Origin: Pseudomonas coleopterorum
GTDB taxonomy: Bacteria > Pseudomonadota > Gammaproteobacteria > Pseudomonadales > Pseudomonadaceae
Direction: 5' to 3'
Assembly: GCF_900105555.1 (NCBI RefSeq)
Contig: NZ_FNTZ01000001.1
Location: 2,108,001 to 2,172,000 of the forward strand
Length of the DNA stretch: 64,000 nucleotides
Part shown: piece after piece, positions 46,128 through 55,411 of the stretch
How the letters are laid out: each line of letters begins with the position of its first letter
Numbering within the stretch: the first letter of the stretch is position 1
The notes under the pieces: model-generated
The model's database searches: none
What the model was told of the DNA's origin: nothing
The model's input: the letters and a program-made list of their open reading frames with translations, nothing else
Translations under genes and position numbers: made by a program

Positions 46128-47450
46128 TCAGCTCTGCTTGGGCGGCGTCCCGCGGAAATGATCCAGGCCCTGCACCGGTTCCAGCTTCACTGCCTGGCGA
46201 GTGCGTGCGCTTTCGTAGATCGCTTCCATCAGCTTGTGGTCCTGCACGCCTTCCTCCCCCGGCGTCCAGGGCTGCTGGTCGTGCAGCACGCATTGGGCCA
46301 TGTGGTCCAGCTCCTGAGTGAACTGGTTCTTGGGCTGCAGGGTCAGGCGACCGTTGCGGGTGGCGTCACCGTCGCGCTCGATGATGGACAACTGCTGGCC
46401 TTGATAGAGAAACGCATTGGGCATGTCGACGCTGGCGCTTTCCAGATTCAGGCGCTGATACTTGTCGTCGCGCGCACCGTAGCTGGTGAGGCAGTTGGCG
46501 AAGGTGCCCGAGGGAAAGCGCAGGGTGAATTGAACGGTTTCCTCGACCTCTGCGTAACGTGGGTCGCCGGTCGGTGAGTACAGTTGGGCGAACACTTCGA
46601 CCGGCTCTTCGCCGGTGATGAAGCGCGCGGTGTTCAGGCAATACAGACCGATGTCCGGCAGCGAACCGCCGCCGGCCATGTCCTTCTTGTGCCGCCACTG
46701 TCGCTCGCCGTCCTCGGCCACCGTCTGCGTGTTGGTCGCGGTGTAGGCGACCAGGCGACCGTGCTGCTTGTCCTGCACCAGCTTGCGCGCGCGCAGGTTG
46801 TAGGGTTCGTACTGAATTCGGTAGGCGACCATCAGCTTGACCTTGGCCTGACGGCAGGCTTCGACCATCGCCTGACCGTCCCTGGAAGACACCGACATCG
46901 GCTTTTCGGTCAGCACATGCTTGCCTGCGGCCGCTGCCCGCTCGCAGAACTGGCGGTGCATGGCATTGGGCAAGACGATGTACACCACCTTGATGTCCGG
47001 ATTGTCGGCGATCCGCTCGAAATCCTCGTAGCTGTAGCAGGCCTCGGGCTTGATGCCGTACTGGGTCGCGACCGCCTTGAGCTTGTCCGGGGTACCGGAC
47101 ACCAGCGCCACCGGCTTGGCGTACAGCGATTCACCGAAGGCGGGAAGAATTTCCTCGAGGGACAGTCGACCCAGGCCGACGATGGCGAAGCCGACGCGCT
47201 GCTCAGGTGGCAATGGGCTAGCCGGTTGCGAGGAGGGCGTGTCGGCGGGACCGCGCCAAGGTGGAAAGGTCACGCTGCCGTTTTCGACCTTGCCCACGTC
47301 CACCACCGTAGGGGGCGTGAACCCCTCGGCCATGGCTTGAGGCGCGAGGGCCGCGGTGCCTGCCGCTGCAGCAAGCAGCTTGCACAGTGAGCGACGGTTG
47401 AGTTCGGGGGGGTTGAGTCCGGTGGGACGGTCGGGCGGGACGGAAGTCAT
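46128..47450 (-). CDS. Tat-exported Gfo/Idh/MocA oxidoreductase (glucose-fructose oxidoreductase-like)
   Basis: 440 residues from the ATG at 47450 (AAGGAGA 7 bases upstream). The N-terminus has a twin-arginine signal (NRRSLCKLLAAAAGTAALAPQAMA, residues about 19-42). After a Pro-rich linker comes the Rossmann domain (VGFAIVGLGRLSLEEILPAF) and the family motif TEKPMSVSSRDGQAMVEAC with the EKP Lys, then the beta-sheet substrate domain (GGGSLPDIGLYCLNTARFITGEEP with Asp and Tyr of the active site). Secreted members carry tightly bound NADP, like Zymomonas glucose-fructose oxidoreductase. It is likely a periplasmic sugar oxidoreductase. It is single-gene in layout, with a degenerate REP upstream. 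Confidence 0.9.
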   Translation of the reverse strand: MTSVPPDRPTGLNPPELNRRSLCKLLAAAAGTAALAPQAMAEGFTPPTVVDVGKVENGSVTFPPWRGPADTPSSQPASPLPPEQRVGFAIVGLGRLSLEEILPAFGESLYAKPVALVSGTPDKLKAVATQYGIKPEACYSYEDFERIADNPDIKVVYIVLPNAMHRQFCERAAAAGKHVLTEKPMSVSSRDGQAMVEACRQAKVKLMVAYRIQYEPYNLRARKLVQDKQHGRLVAYTATNTQTVAEDGERQWRHKKDMAGGGSLPDIGLYCLNTARFITGEEPVEVFAQLYSPTGDPRYAEVEETVQFTLRFPSGTFANCLTSYGARDDKYQRLNLESASVDMPNAFLYQGQQLSIIERDGDATRNGRLTLQPKNQFTQELDHMAQCVLHDQQPWTPGEEGVQDHKLMEAIYESARTRQAVKLEPVQGLDHFRGTPPKQS

Positions 47451-47516
47451 GCAGCTTCTCCTTGAAGGCGACGGAACCGAGCGGTCGCTTGCGCACACGA
47501 CCGCTACAGAACCGAC

Positions 47517-47533
47517 CTTCGCGCCGCGGCTAC
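47517..47533 (-). repeat. Degenerate half REP
   Basis: CTTCGCGCCGCGGCTAC resembles the inverted REP end (CTTGCGCCGCTGCTAC) of the arrays. It is located between the Gfo/Idh/MocA start and the mechanosensitive-channel stop. Confidence 0.4.
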
Positions 47534-47576
47534 GGTTTCCTCGCCTTGGGCGGGGACAGACCAACGGCGCCGGGCC

Positions 47577-49985
47577 TCAAGCCACGGGCTTTGGCTCCTG
47601 CACAGGCGCAGCGTCGTCCTTGTCGTTGATCAGCAACATGCTCTGCGGCGCCGACAGCGCCACGCCCATGGTGCGCAGGCGATCCAGAATGGTGAACAGC
47701 AGGTCGCTGCGCGTGCCGCCGACCGAACGCGGGCTGTTGACGAAACCGCTGACGCTGATCAGCAAGCCAGCGCTGGTCAGGTCCTTGAAGGTCACCGAAG
47801 GTGCCGGGTCGGCGAGTACCGCTTCATGCTCGGTGTAGGCGGTCATCAGCAGTTCGCGGATCTTCAGCACGTCGGTGTCCAGCGGCAGGGTGAGGGTGAT
47901 GCCCACCACACCCAAGGCGTTGCCCATGGTCACGTTGCGCACGTTCTGGGTGATGAACTGCGAGTTGGGCACGATCACCGTGGAACGGTCGCCCATCTGG
48001 ATCTCCGTGGCGCGGACATTGATGCGGCGAATGTCGCCTTCCACACCGGCCAGGCTGACCCAGTCGCCGACCTTGACGGGCCGCTCGGTCAGCAGGATCA
48101 GGCCGGAGATGAAGTTCTGCACGATCGCCTGCAGGCCGAAGCCGATACCCACCGACAGCGCACTGACCACCCAGGTCAGGTTGGTCAGGCTGATGCGCAG
48201 CGTCGACAGTACGCCGATCCCCAGCAGTACGAAGCCGATGTAGCCCACCAGCGTCACCAGCGAGGCGCGCATGCCGGCGTCCATGTTGGTTTCCGGCAGC
48301 AGGCGATCACCCAGCCAGTTCTTCAGGATGCGGATGCTCAGCAGTCCCCCGACCAGCAGCACCACGGCCAGGAGGATGTCGCCGGGAACGATATTCAGAT
48401 CGCCAAGGGATTTGCTGCCCACGTCCAGGCGGGCGAAGCTGGCCAGCAGTTCGCTGGGGTTCGAGCCGGATGGCATGAAGGCCAGGATCAGCGCAATGCA
48501 CAGCAGCAAGGTCCGGCCGATACCGGCGAGCAGGGTGCTGGCCTGGGCCTGATGGCGTGGCGACAGCCCGAGCATGGCGCCCAGGGCCTGACCGCCCGCT
48601 TGCTTGGGCGACAGCAGGGTTTCGCAGATGTCGACGAAGAACACGGTCAGCAGGTACGCGGTGGACGTTACCAGGCCGATCCACAGCAGCTTCACGGTCA
48701 GCACGTAGGCCAGGGTCAGATAGCCGCTGAGCAACCCCAGCAGGATGATGCCGACCCAGACTGCGAGAATGAACGGGATCAGTCCGACGAAGCCTGCGGT
48801 GCGCTCCAGCGCCAGGCGGCGCCGGGTCCGGCGCACGCGCACCAGGCCGTAGACGAAGATCAGCGCGACCAGCAGCGCGGTCAGGCCGTTCACCGCGACC
48901 GACAGCGCAAGGCTGCTGGCGATCACGCTGTTGATGCGCTCGAACGTGCCGGTCACCATCAAAGACAGCGCCAGCACGGCCGGCAGACCACCGATGGCGG
49001 TAGCCACCGGGTCAGGAATGTTGGGCAGACGCCACGACGGGTTGGGCAGCATCAGCAGGGCGCGGCCCATGCCCACCAGAAACGCGCAGAACAGGATCAG
49101 CGTCTGCACCTGATCGATCAGGTTGAGCACATTGGCGCTGGGCTGGGAGTGGCTGACGATGCCCCACTGCAGCAGCGAGGTCGCGGCGCTGATGGTCAGC
49201 ACCGTGGTCAATCCGGTGGCCAGGGCCAGGGTACTGCGGCGCAACCGACCTTCGGGAAACCAGCGGATCATGGCCCGCACGAGCAACCGTTCGATCAGGC
49301 GTCGGGCCACCACCCACACCAGCAGGGCTGAAAGCACGATCATCACGAAGGTCCCGCGCGAGCCGGGCGCCATGGCGGTGTCGAAGACTTGCCTGACGTC
49401 CTGCCACAAGCCGCCGAGCTTCCGCACGTCCTCTTCGGTGGGCCGAATCAGGCTGGACCAGAAGGCTGAACTCAATGGGCTGGCCGAGCGCGTGCTGATC
49501 TGGGTGTCGAGCAGGTTGCGGCGCAGGTTGAGGATCTGCGCAGCCAGGTCGCTGGCCGAGGTGCTCAAGGCAGTGGTGTCGGTCTGGTCGGTGGTCAGCG
49601 CTTTTTTCTGGTTGACCAGGGTCCGACGCTGCGCGGTCAGGGTCTGCGGCTCGTCGGGCTGGGCGGCGCCGAGCACGTTGAGCTGGTCGTCCAGATGGCC
49701 CATGTCCACGCTCTGGCGGGCGAGCAGGGCTTCGGCCTGACGCTGCACCTGCAGGGCGGCCTGGCGCAGACTGGCGAGCAGGTCGTCATTGGCGGCGGTG
49801 GACACTTTCTGCCGGATCTGGTCGAGCTGGTCACTGAGCTGCGCCGGCGTGGCCAGGACTTCGACTGGCGCGCTGTCGGTGCTGGCCGCGGGGGCCGGCG
49901 CGGGTTCGGCAAGGGCGGGCACGCTGGCCCATAGGCACAAGGCCAGCAAGCCCATACACCAACGATTGATCATGGATTGCCGCAT
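47577..49985 (-). CDS. Large MscS-family mechanosensitive channel with DUF3772 domain
   Basis: 802 residues from the ATG at 49985. Signal peptide (about 1-26, ending ALA-E), periplasmic coiled-coil region (about 40-200, rich in Gln and Leu: QLSDQLDQIRQKV, SLRQAALQVQRQAEALL) corresponding to DUF3772, about ten membrane helices, and the C-terminal MscS core. The pore helix and beta domain are visible in VSALSVGIGFGLQAIVQNFISGLILLTERPVKVGDWV and VNVRATEIQMGDRSTVIVPNSQFITQNVRN-type sequence. Such MscK/YbiO-sized channels open on membrane tension during osmotic downshift. It converges with the Gfo/Idh gene region and is divergent from pstS. Confidence 0.93.
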   Translation of the reverse strand: MRQSMINRWCMGLLALCLWASVPALAEPAPAPAASTDSAPVEVLATPAQLSDQLDQIRQKVSTAANDDLLASLRQAALQVQRQAEALLARQSVDMGHLDDQLNVLGAAQPDEPQTLTAQRRTLVNQKKALTTDQTDTTALSTSASDLAAQILNLRRNLLDTQISTRSASPLSSAFWSSLIRPTEEDVRKLGGLWQDVRQVFDTAMAPGSRGTFVMIVLSALLVWVVARRLIERLLVRAMIRWFPEGRLRRSTLALATGLTTVLTISAATSLLQWGIVSHSQPSANVLNLIDQVQTLILFCAFLVGMGRALLMLPNPSWRLPNIPDPVATAIGGLPAVLALSLMVTGTFERINSVIASSLALSVAVNGLTALLVALIFVYGLVRVRRTRRRLALERTAGFVGLIPFILAVWVGIILLGLLSGYLTLAYVLTVKLLWIGLVTSTAYLLTVFFVDICETLLSPKQAGGQALGAMLGLSPRHQAQASTLLAGIGRTLLLCIALILAFMPSGSNPSELLASFARLDVGSKSLGDLNIVPGDILLAVVLLVGGLLSIRILKNWLGDRLLPETNMDAGMRASLVTLVGYIGFVLLGIGVLSTLRISLTNLTWVVSALSVGIGFGLQAIVQNFISGLILLTERPVKVGDWVSLAGVEGDIRRINVRATEIQMGDRSTVIVPNSQFITQNVRNVTMGNALGVVGITLTLPLDTDVLKIRELLMTAYTEHEAVLADPAPSVTFKDLTSAGLLISVSGFVNSPRSVGGTRSDLLFTILDRLRTMGVALSAPQSMLLINDKDDAAPVQEPKPVA

Positions 49986-50156
49986 CTTTCGATTCTCTTT
50001 GAGCGGAGGTCCGCACGCGCGGAGCTCGGAAACGTGAAAACACCGATTGCCCTTGCCTGACCACCGAGGATGGACACGCAAGGGCCGGGGGAGGTTACAA
50101 CATGTGAATGAGATTGAGGCCCCCGTTTTGCGCGAATTCGACTGCACCGGTCGTCG

Positions 50157-50174
50157 GATTCATCAAACCGTCAC
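50157..50174 (+). promoter_or_regulatory. Pho box upstream of pstS
   Basis: GATTCATCAAACCGTCAC matches the 18-base PHO box (two CTGTCAT-type direct repeats) at 13 positions, the second repeat nearly perfectly (CCGTCAC). It lies 49 bases before the pstS ATG, with TTTATC as a possible -10 downstream. PhoB-dependent induction by phosphate starvation is expected. Confidence 0.7.
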
Positions 50175-50222
50175 AAAAGCTGTGCACAGTTCCGTTGCCC
50201 TTTATCTCAGTGAGTTTCTTAG

Positions 50223-51254
50223 ATGAAAAGTTTGATGAAGTCTGCCGCGCTCGCCGTTGCCGTTTCGCTCAGCGCCAGCTCCATGGCCTTCGCTGCTGAA
50301 AGCGTCCGGCTGACCGGCTCCGGCGCCAGCTTTCCCGCCCCGATCTACCTCACCTGGTTCAAGGACTTCAGCAAGAAATCCGATGGCGTGACCGTCGACT
50401 ACCAGTCCAAGGGGAGCGGTGCGGGCGTACAGGACTTTTTGAACAAGACCGTCGATTTCGCCGCCAGCGACTCGGCCATGAAAGATGAAGACATCGCCAA
50501 GGTCGCCGAAGGCGCGCAGCTGCTGCCGATGACTGCAGGCGAGATCGTTCTGGCCTACAACCTGCCGGGCAGCCCCAAGGGCCTGAAACTGCCGCGCGAC
50601 GTCTACTCCAACATCTTCCTGGGCAAGATCACCAAGTGGAACGATCCGCAGATCGTGGCCGCCAACCCGGACCTGAAACTCACCGACATGCCGATCACCG
50701 TGGTCGTGCGTGCCGACTCCAGCGGCACCACCGCGGTGTTCACCAAGCACCTGGCGACCATCAACCCGGCATTCAAGGCTGACCTGGGCGAGGGCAACAC
50801 TGTCAACTGGCCTGCCAGCGACAAGTTCATCAAATCGCCCAAGAACGATGGCGTGACCGCCACCGTGCGCCAGACTCCGGGTGCGATCGGCTACATCGAA
50901 TACGGCTTCGCCAAGCTGGCCAAGGTCGACTTCGCCGTGCTGCAGAACAAGGCCGGCAAGTACGTGGTACCGAACGCCGAGAGCGGCGCCGAGGCCTTGG
51001 CCGCGGTGAAGATGCCGGAAAACCTGGTGGCCTGGCTGCCGGACCCCGAGGGCGAGAAGTCCTACCCGATCACCACCTACACCTGGATGATCTTCCGCAA
51101 GGACAACGGTAACCCGGCAAAAGCCAAGGCCATGCGCGACATGATCGAGTACAGCCTGACCGAAGGTCAGAAGATCGCCGACTCGATGGGCTACATCCCG
51201 CTGCCGCCGTCGGTTGTCGAGCAGGTTCGCAAAGCCAGCGCCAACATTCAGTGA
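50223..51254 (+). CDS. pstS: Periplasmic phosphate-binding protein PstS
   Basis: 343 residues. Signal peptide (1-24, cleaved after AFA), then the PstS start ESVRLTGSGASFPAPIYLTWFKDF. The phosphate-binding segments are visible as TGSGASFP, the SKGSGAGVQDF loop, FAASDSAM, and RADSSGTTAVFTKHLA. Length fits the E. coli-type PstS. It captures inorganic phosphate for PstCAB. The gene is preceded by a Pho box and starts a six-gene unit pstS-pstC-pstA-pstB-Fic-like-HAD. Since phoU is not in the unit, this is probably a second, accessory pst system of the genome. Confidence 0.96.
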   Translation: MKSLMKSAALAVAVSLSASSMAFAAESVRLTGSGASFPAPIYLTWFKDFSKKSDGVTVDYQSKGSGAGVQDFLNKTVDFAASDSAMKDEDIAKVAEGAQLLPMTAGEIVLAYNLPGSPKGLKLPRDVYSNIFLGKITKWNDPQIVAANPDLKLTDMPITVVVRADSSGTTAVFTKHLATINPAFKADLGEGNTVNWPASDKFIKSPKNDGVTATVRQTPGAIGYIEYGFAKLAKVDFAVLQNKAGKYVVPNAESGAEALAAVKMPENLVAWLPDPEGEKSYPITTYTWMIFRKDNGNPAKAKAMRDMIEYSLTEGQKIADSMGYIPLPPSVVEQVRKASANIQ

Positions 51255-51330
51255 CAGACGCGGGACCTCGCTCGGCAACGGCTTGACGGCCCTGCCGGCG
51301 AGGTCTTCTTCCACACCCCGGAACTTATCG

Positions 51331-52296
51331 ATGAACAGCCCTTTCGTTGTACCGGATAATCCGAACTCAGCCTGCCAGCCGCCTTCGACGAAGGACTTTC
51401 TGGTCGACCGCACGTTTCGTGCGCTTGCGCGCGTCGGTGTGGTACTGATTCTGGCCGTGGTATTTGCCCTGATTTTCGAAGTAGGGCGCAAGGCACTGCC
51501 CGGCATGGAAAAACATGGCTTCGACGTGCTGTTCGGCAGCGTGTGGGACGTCAACCAGGGCAAGTACGGCATTCTGCCGGCCATCTGGGGTACGCTCTAC
51601 AGCGCCTTCATCGCACTGGTCATCGCCGGTATCTTCGGCATCAGCATGGCGATCTTCCTGACCCAGGATTTCCTTCCAACCAAGCTGGCTTCCGTGTTCC
51701 GTACCATCGTCGAGCTCCTCGCTGCCATTCCCAGCGTGGTCTACGGCCTGTGGGGCATCTATGTGGTGATCCCGGCCATTCGTCCGCTGACCACCTGGCT
51801 GCACACCGAACTGAGCTGGATCCCCTTTTTCGGCACATCGCTGAGCGGACCGGGCCTGCTGCCTGCCGCGCTGGTGCTGGCCATCATGATTCTACCGACC
51901 ATCGCTGCCGTGTCTCAGGACGCCCTGACCGCCGTGCCGATGAAAACCAAGCAAGCGGCCTATGGCATGGGCACCACCCACTGGGAAGCGATCCTCAAGG
52001 TCATGGTGCCGTCTGCCGCGACGGGCATTTTCGGCTCGCTGGTGCTGGGCCTGGGCCGGGCCCTGGGTGAAACCATGGCCTTGGCGATGCTCGTGGGTAA
52101 CGCCAACAACATCTCGCTGTCGCTGTTCGCTCCGGCCAACACGCTGGCGGCGCTGCTGGCGCTGAACTTCCCGGAAGCCGGACCGGGCGAGATCGAAGTG
52201 CTGATGTACGCAGCCCTGGTGCTGATGCTGATCACCCTGATCGTCAACGTCATCGGCTCCATGCTCATGGTCTACGCACAACGGGGGACTAAATGA
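51331..52296 (+). CDS. pstC: Phosphate ABC transporter permease PstC
   Basis: 321 residues from the ATG at 51331. About six transmembrane segments (for example RVGVVLILAVVFALIFEVG, LYSAFIALVIAGIFGISMAIFL) and the permease motif AAYGMGTTHWEAILKVMVPSAATGIFGSLVLGLGRALGETMALAMLVG, the EAA loop that docks on PstB. It overlaps pstA by 4 bases at the stop. Confidence 0.95.
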   Translation: MNSPFVVPDNPNSACQPPSTKDFLVDRTFRALARVGVVLILAVVFALIFEVGRKALPGMEKHGFDVLFGSVWDVNQGKYGILPAIWGTLYSAFIALVIAGIFGISMAIFLTQDFLPTKLASVFRTIVELLAAIPSVVYGLWGIYVVIPAIRPLTTWLHTELSWIPFFGTSLSGPGLLPAALVLAIMILPTIAAVSQDALTAVPMKTKQAAYGMGTTHWEAILKVMVPSAATGIFGSLVLGLGRALGETMALAMLVGNANNISLSLFAPANTLAALLALNFPEAGPGEIEVLMYAALVLMLITLIVNVIGSMLMVYAQRGTK

Positions 52297-53189
52297 TGAA
52301 CAGCCTGAGCACGCCCACCGCCGCCTTGCCCAGTCTGCAACGCAAGTTCGAAGGCCGCGCCCTGCGCAGCCTGGTGCTGACGACCCTGGTCTGGGCGGGC
52401 GCGCTGATTGCCAGCGTGCCGCTGCTGTCGGTGCTGTACATGCTGATCACCCGCGGTGGGGCGCGTTTGAGCCTCGAGGTGTTCACCGAACTGCCACCCA
52501 CCGGTTTCGAGACCGGCGGCGGCTTCGGCAACGCCATGGCCGGTACCTTCGTGATGGTCGGCATCGCTGCGGCGATCGCCGTGCCGGTCGGCATCATGGC
52601 GGCGGTGTTTCTGGCCGAACTGGGTCCGGACAGCAAGCTGGCCAACGCCGCGCGCTTCGCGGCGAAAATGCTCACCGGGCTGCCGTCGATCCTGGCCGGG
52701 GTATTCGCCTATGCGCTGGTGGTGATGACCACCGGTACCTATTCGGCCCCTGCGGGCGGTGTGGCCCTGGCGGTGCTGATGCTGCCGATCGTGGTGCTGA
52801 CCGCCGAAGAGTCGATGAAGATGGTGCCCAAGGTGATGAAAGACGCCGCCTATGGCATGGGCTGCACGCGCTCCCAGGTGATCTGGAAGATCATTCTGCC
52901 CACCGGCATGCCAGCGATTCTTACCGGGGTCATGCTCGCCGTGGCACGCGCCGCCGGGGAAACCGCGCCGCTGTTGTTCACCGCGCTGTTCAGCAACTAC
53001 TGGATCTACCACGACGGCAGCCTGGCGGTCATGAACCCCACCGCGTCGCTGGCCGTACTGATCTACAACTTTTCCGGCATGCCCTTCGACAACCAGTTGG
53101 AGCTCGCCTGGGCGGCCTCCCTCGTGTTGGTGATGATCGTGCTGTTTGTGAACATTGTCAGTCGTGTTTTCGGCAAGCCCAAGTTCTGA
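52293..53189 (+). CDS. pstA: Phosphate ABC transporter permease PstA
   Basis: 298 residues. Six-segment permease with the PstA signature [21 protein letters not shown] and the cytoplasmic loop [49 protein letters not shown]. It forms the channel with PstC. The start overlaps the pstC stop, so translation is coupled. Confidence 0.95.
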   Translation: MMNSLSTPTAALPSLQRKFEGRALRSLVLTTLVWAGALIASVPLLSVLYMLITRGGARLSLEVFTELPPTGFETGGGFGNAMAGTFVMVGIAAAIAVPVGIMAAVFLAELGPDSKLANAARFAAKMLTGLPSILAGVFAYALVVMTTGTYSAPAGGVALAVLMLPIVVLTAEESMKMVPKVMKDAAYGMGCTRSQVIWKIILPTGMPAILTGVMLAVARAAGETAPLLFTALFSNYWIYHDGSLAVMNPTASLAVLIYNFSGMPFDNQLELAWAASLVLVMIVLFVNIVSRVFGKPKF

Positions 53190-53208
53190 GAATGGGAGCA
53201 CCTATATT

Positions 53209-54027
53209 GTGAGTGTACTATCCGTGCAAAAAGCCGTCCCGTTCGCGACCCAGGCACCTGTGGTCATGGACTGCAAGCTCGACAAGATTTTCTACGGCAA
53301 CTTCATGGCCGTGCGTGACAGCCACGTGCCCATCGAGAAGAACAAGATCACCGGCTTCATCGGCCCCTCGGGCTGTGGCAAGAGCACCGTGCTGCGCAGT
53401 TTGAACCGCATGAACGACCTGGTGAAAGGCTTTCGCTTCGAAGGCCACGTGCACTTCCTGGGTCAGGACGTGTACGGCAAGGGCGTGGACCCGGTGGTGG
53501 TGCGCCGTTACATCGGCATGGTGTTCCAGCAGCCCAACCCGTTTTCCATGAGCATCTTCGACAACGTCGCCTTCGGCCTGCGGCTGAACCGCTACAAGGG
53601 CGACCTGGGCGATCGGGTCAAGCACGCGCTGCAGGGTGCCGCGCTGTGGGACGAGGTCAAGGACAAGCTCAAGGTCAGCGGCCTGTCGCTGTCCGGTGGC
53701 CAGCAACAGCGTTTGTGCATCGCCCGCGCCATTGCCACCGAGCCCGAAGTGCTGCTGCTCGACGAGCCGTGTTCGGCGCTCGATCCGATCGCCACGCGCC
53801 GGGTCGAGGAACTGATGGTGGAGCTCAAGAAGGATTACACCATCGCCCTGGTCACCCACAACATGCAGCAGGCTATCCGCGTCGCCGACACGACCGCGTT
53901 TTTCTCGGTGGACATCTCCCAGGGCACGCGCACCGGATACCTGGTTGAAATGGGCCCGACCGCGCAGATATTCGAGAACCCGCGCGAACAGATGACCGGT
54001 GATTACATCAGCGGCAAGTTCAGCTGA
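53209..54027 (+). CDS. pstB: Phosphate ABC transporter ATP-binding protein PstB
   Basis: 272 residues from the GTG at 53209 (GGGAG upstream). Walker [21 protein letters not shown] is the PstB hallmark. The Q-loop [23 protein letters not shown], signature [44 protein letters not shown] and His switch [13 protein letters not shown] follow. It powers phosphate import and, in PhoU-containing systems, relays phosphate status to PhoR. In this operon phoU does not follow. A Fic-like gene does. Confidence 0.96.
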   Translation: MSVLSVQKAVPFATQAPVVMDCKLDKIFYGNFMAVRDSHVPIEKNKITGFIGPSGCGKSTVLRSLNRMNDLVKGFRFEGHVHFLGQDVYGKGVDPVVVRRYIGMVFQQPNPFSMSIFDNVAFGLRLNRYKGDLGDRVKHALQGAALWDEVKDKLKVSGLSLSGGQQQRLCIARAIATEPEVLLLDEPCSALDPIATRRVEELMVELKKDYTIALVTHNMQQAIRVADTTAFFSVDISQGTRTGYLVEMGPTAQIFENPREQMTGDYISGKFS

Positions 54028-54081
54028 CCGATGGCAGGAAGCCCTCGTTTTGCCTCACTCCTCAAGGATTCAGGATCATTC

Positions 54082-54783
54082 ATGTCGGTAACCCGTCGTC
54101 TTGATTTGGCCGCGATCGAACGAGCCCTGCGTGAAGTGCAGGGCCGCTTCGCCGAGCTCAGCAAGCACTTCACCGAGCAGCGTGATCCGTTGACCGACGA
54201 GGTGGTGGAGAACGTCCTGGCCGGCTACGCCCTGGTCGACGACTACGTGGCGCAGGGGGTGGACCTGTTCGATCTGCAACAGGTCAACCTCATGCTGGAG
54301 ATCAACGCCACCGTGCTCTGCGGGCGTGATCCGGCACGCCGCGTCGAGTTCGCCCAGCACCTGGCCGCCACGGAAGAGCATTTCTTCAACAACACCGAAG
54401 GCGGCATCAAGGACCTCTACAACTGGTACTGCACCTACCGCAGCGAGTCGGTCTGGAAACGTGCGGCAGGCGTGTACGTGCGCATTCTGAGCAAGCCGCA
54501 GCTGTTCATCGAAGGCAACAACCGTACCGGCTCGCTGATCGTCAGCTACCTGCTGATCCGCGCAGGGCTACCACCTTTCGTGCTCTCGGTGGATAATGCG
54601 CCGGGCTATTTCAACCCCTCGTCGGTGATCCGCAATTCCGCCAAGCATGGCGTCAAGGCGCTTTACGAATTGCCCAAGATCAAGAAGAAGTACGCCGCCT
54701 TTCTCGAAGAGCAGGCGCCGGACCCGAAAAAGTTCTTCCTCACTCACAAGCAGCTGGCGCTGCATGAGGGCAGGGGACGATGA
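54082..54783 (+). CDS. Fic-like protein with altered active site, in the pst operon
   Basis: 233 residues from the ATG at 54082 (AGGA 11 bases upstream). The helical core carries a Fic-type motif near residues 140-165: QLFIEGNNRTGSLIVSYLLIRAGLPPFVL, which lines up with HPFxxGNGRxxR of Fic AMP-transferases. The catalytic His is Gln, the Pro is Leu, the second Gly is Asn and the last Arg is Ser. Ordinary AMP transfer is therefore unlikely; phosphate or nucleotide binding or a different transfer chemistry is possible. It stands 54 bases after pstB, where phoU usually sits, and overlaps the region leading into a small HAD gene. Regulation by the Pho box upstream of pstS is likely. Confidence 0.75.
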   Translation: MSVTRRLDLAAIERALREVQGRFAELSKHFTEQRDPLTDEVVENVLAGYALVDDYVAQGVDLFDLQQVNLMLEINATVLCGRDPARRVEFAQHLAATEEHFFNNTEGGIKDLYNWYCTYRSESVWKRAAGVYVRILSKPQLFIEGNNRTGSLIVSYLLIRAGLPPFVLSVDNAPGYFNPSSVIRNSAKHGVKALYELPKIKKKYAAFLEEQAPDPKKFFLTHKQLALHEGRGR

Positions 54784-54844
54784 ATCCGACACTCGACAAA
54801 CGTGGCTCAAACCGATGTGGCAAGCGATCACAGGTCTTATTCCG

Positions 54845-55402
54845 ATGAATCCGTTCAACCGTCCGCGCGTGCGTATTTCATTCGACATCGACGACACCCT
54901 GGCATGCCTGCCCCATCACAGTGAAGCCGAGCGCAGCTGGCTGCCGGGCTTCGTTCACCGCTGGCTGGGTGAGCCACTGCGCATCGGCACCCGCTCGTTG
55001 ACCCGTGAACTGCGCCGTCAGGGCTGCAGCATCTGGGTGTACACCTCGTCGGGCCGCACGCCGGCCTACATCAAGCGCTGGCTGCTGCTGCACGGCATTC
55101 GGGTGGATGGCGTGGTCAACAGCGAGGTCCACAGCCGGGCCCTGGCCAGCCATGGCATGAGCCTGTCGCCCTCGAAGTTTCCACCGGCCTTCGATATCGA
55201 CCTGCACGTCGACGACTCCGAAGGCGTGGAAAGCGAGGGCCACGAGCACGGTTTTCGCGTGGTCGTGGTCCGTCCCGATGACGAACGCTGGACGCACCGC
55301 GTGCTGGATGCGGTGGCTGTGGTGCAGGCGCAACTGACGCGTCAGCAGCAGCCTGTACGCCAAGCCCAGCCGGTCCGCCAGCGCGTCCAGGTCTATACCT
55401 GA
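54845..55402 (+). CDS. Small HAD-like protein, last gene of the pst unit
   Basis: 185 residues from the ATG at 54845. An ATG at 54815 in frame adds 10 residues without a ribosome-binding site. The HAD nucleophile motif is FDIDDTLAC near residue 14, followed by the motif II Thr/Ser in VYTSSGR and the acidic motif IV in LHVDDSEGVESEGHEHGF. It lacks a large cap domain. The tail is Gln/Arg-rich (QPVRQAQPVRQRVQ). It may be a phosphatase for a small phosphorylated compound, in keeping with phosphate scavenging, or a partner of the Fic-like protein. Its stop nearly meets the stop of the convergent sigma54 activator. Confidence 0.78.
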   Translation: MNPFNRPRVRISFDIDDTLACLPHHSEAERSWLPGFVHRWLGEPLRIGTRSLTRELRRQGCSIWVYTSSGRTPAYIKRWLLLHGIRVDGVVNSEVHSRALASHGMSLSPSKFPPAFDIDLHVDDSEGVESEGHEHGFRVVVVRPDDERWTHRVLDAVAVVQAQLTRQQQPVRQAQPVRQRVQVYT

Positions 55403-55411
55403 AGCCCTAGG

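Noticed and set aside
47826..49331. Open frame of 501 codons on the plus strand, very rich in Gln and His
   Set aside because: Antisense to the mechanosensitive-channel gene. Extreme composition comes from reading the complement of Leu/Val-rich membrane codons.
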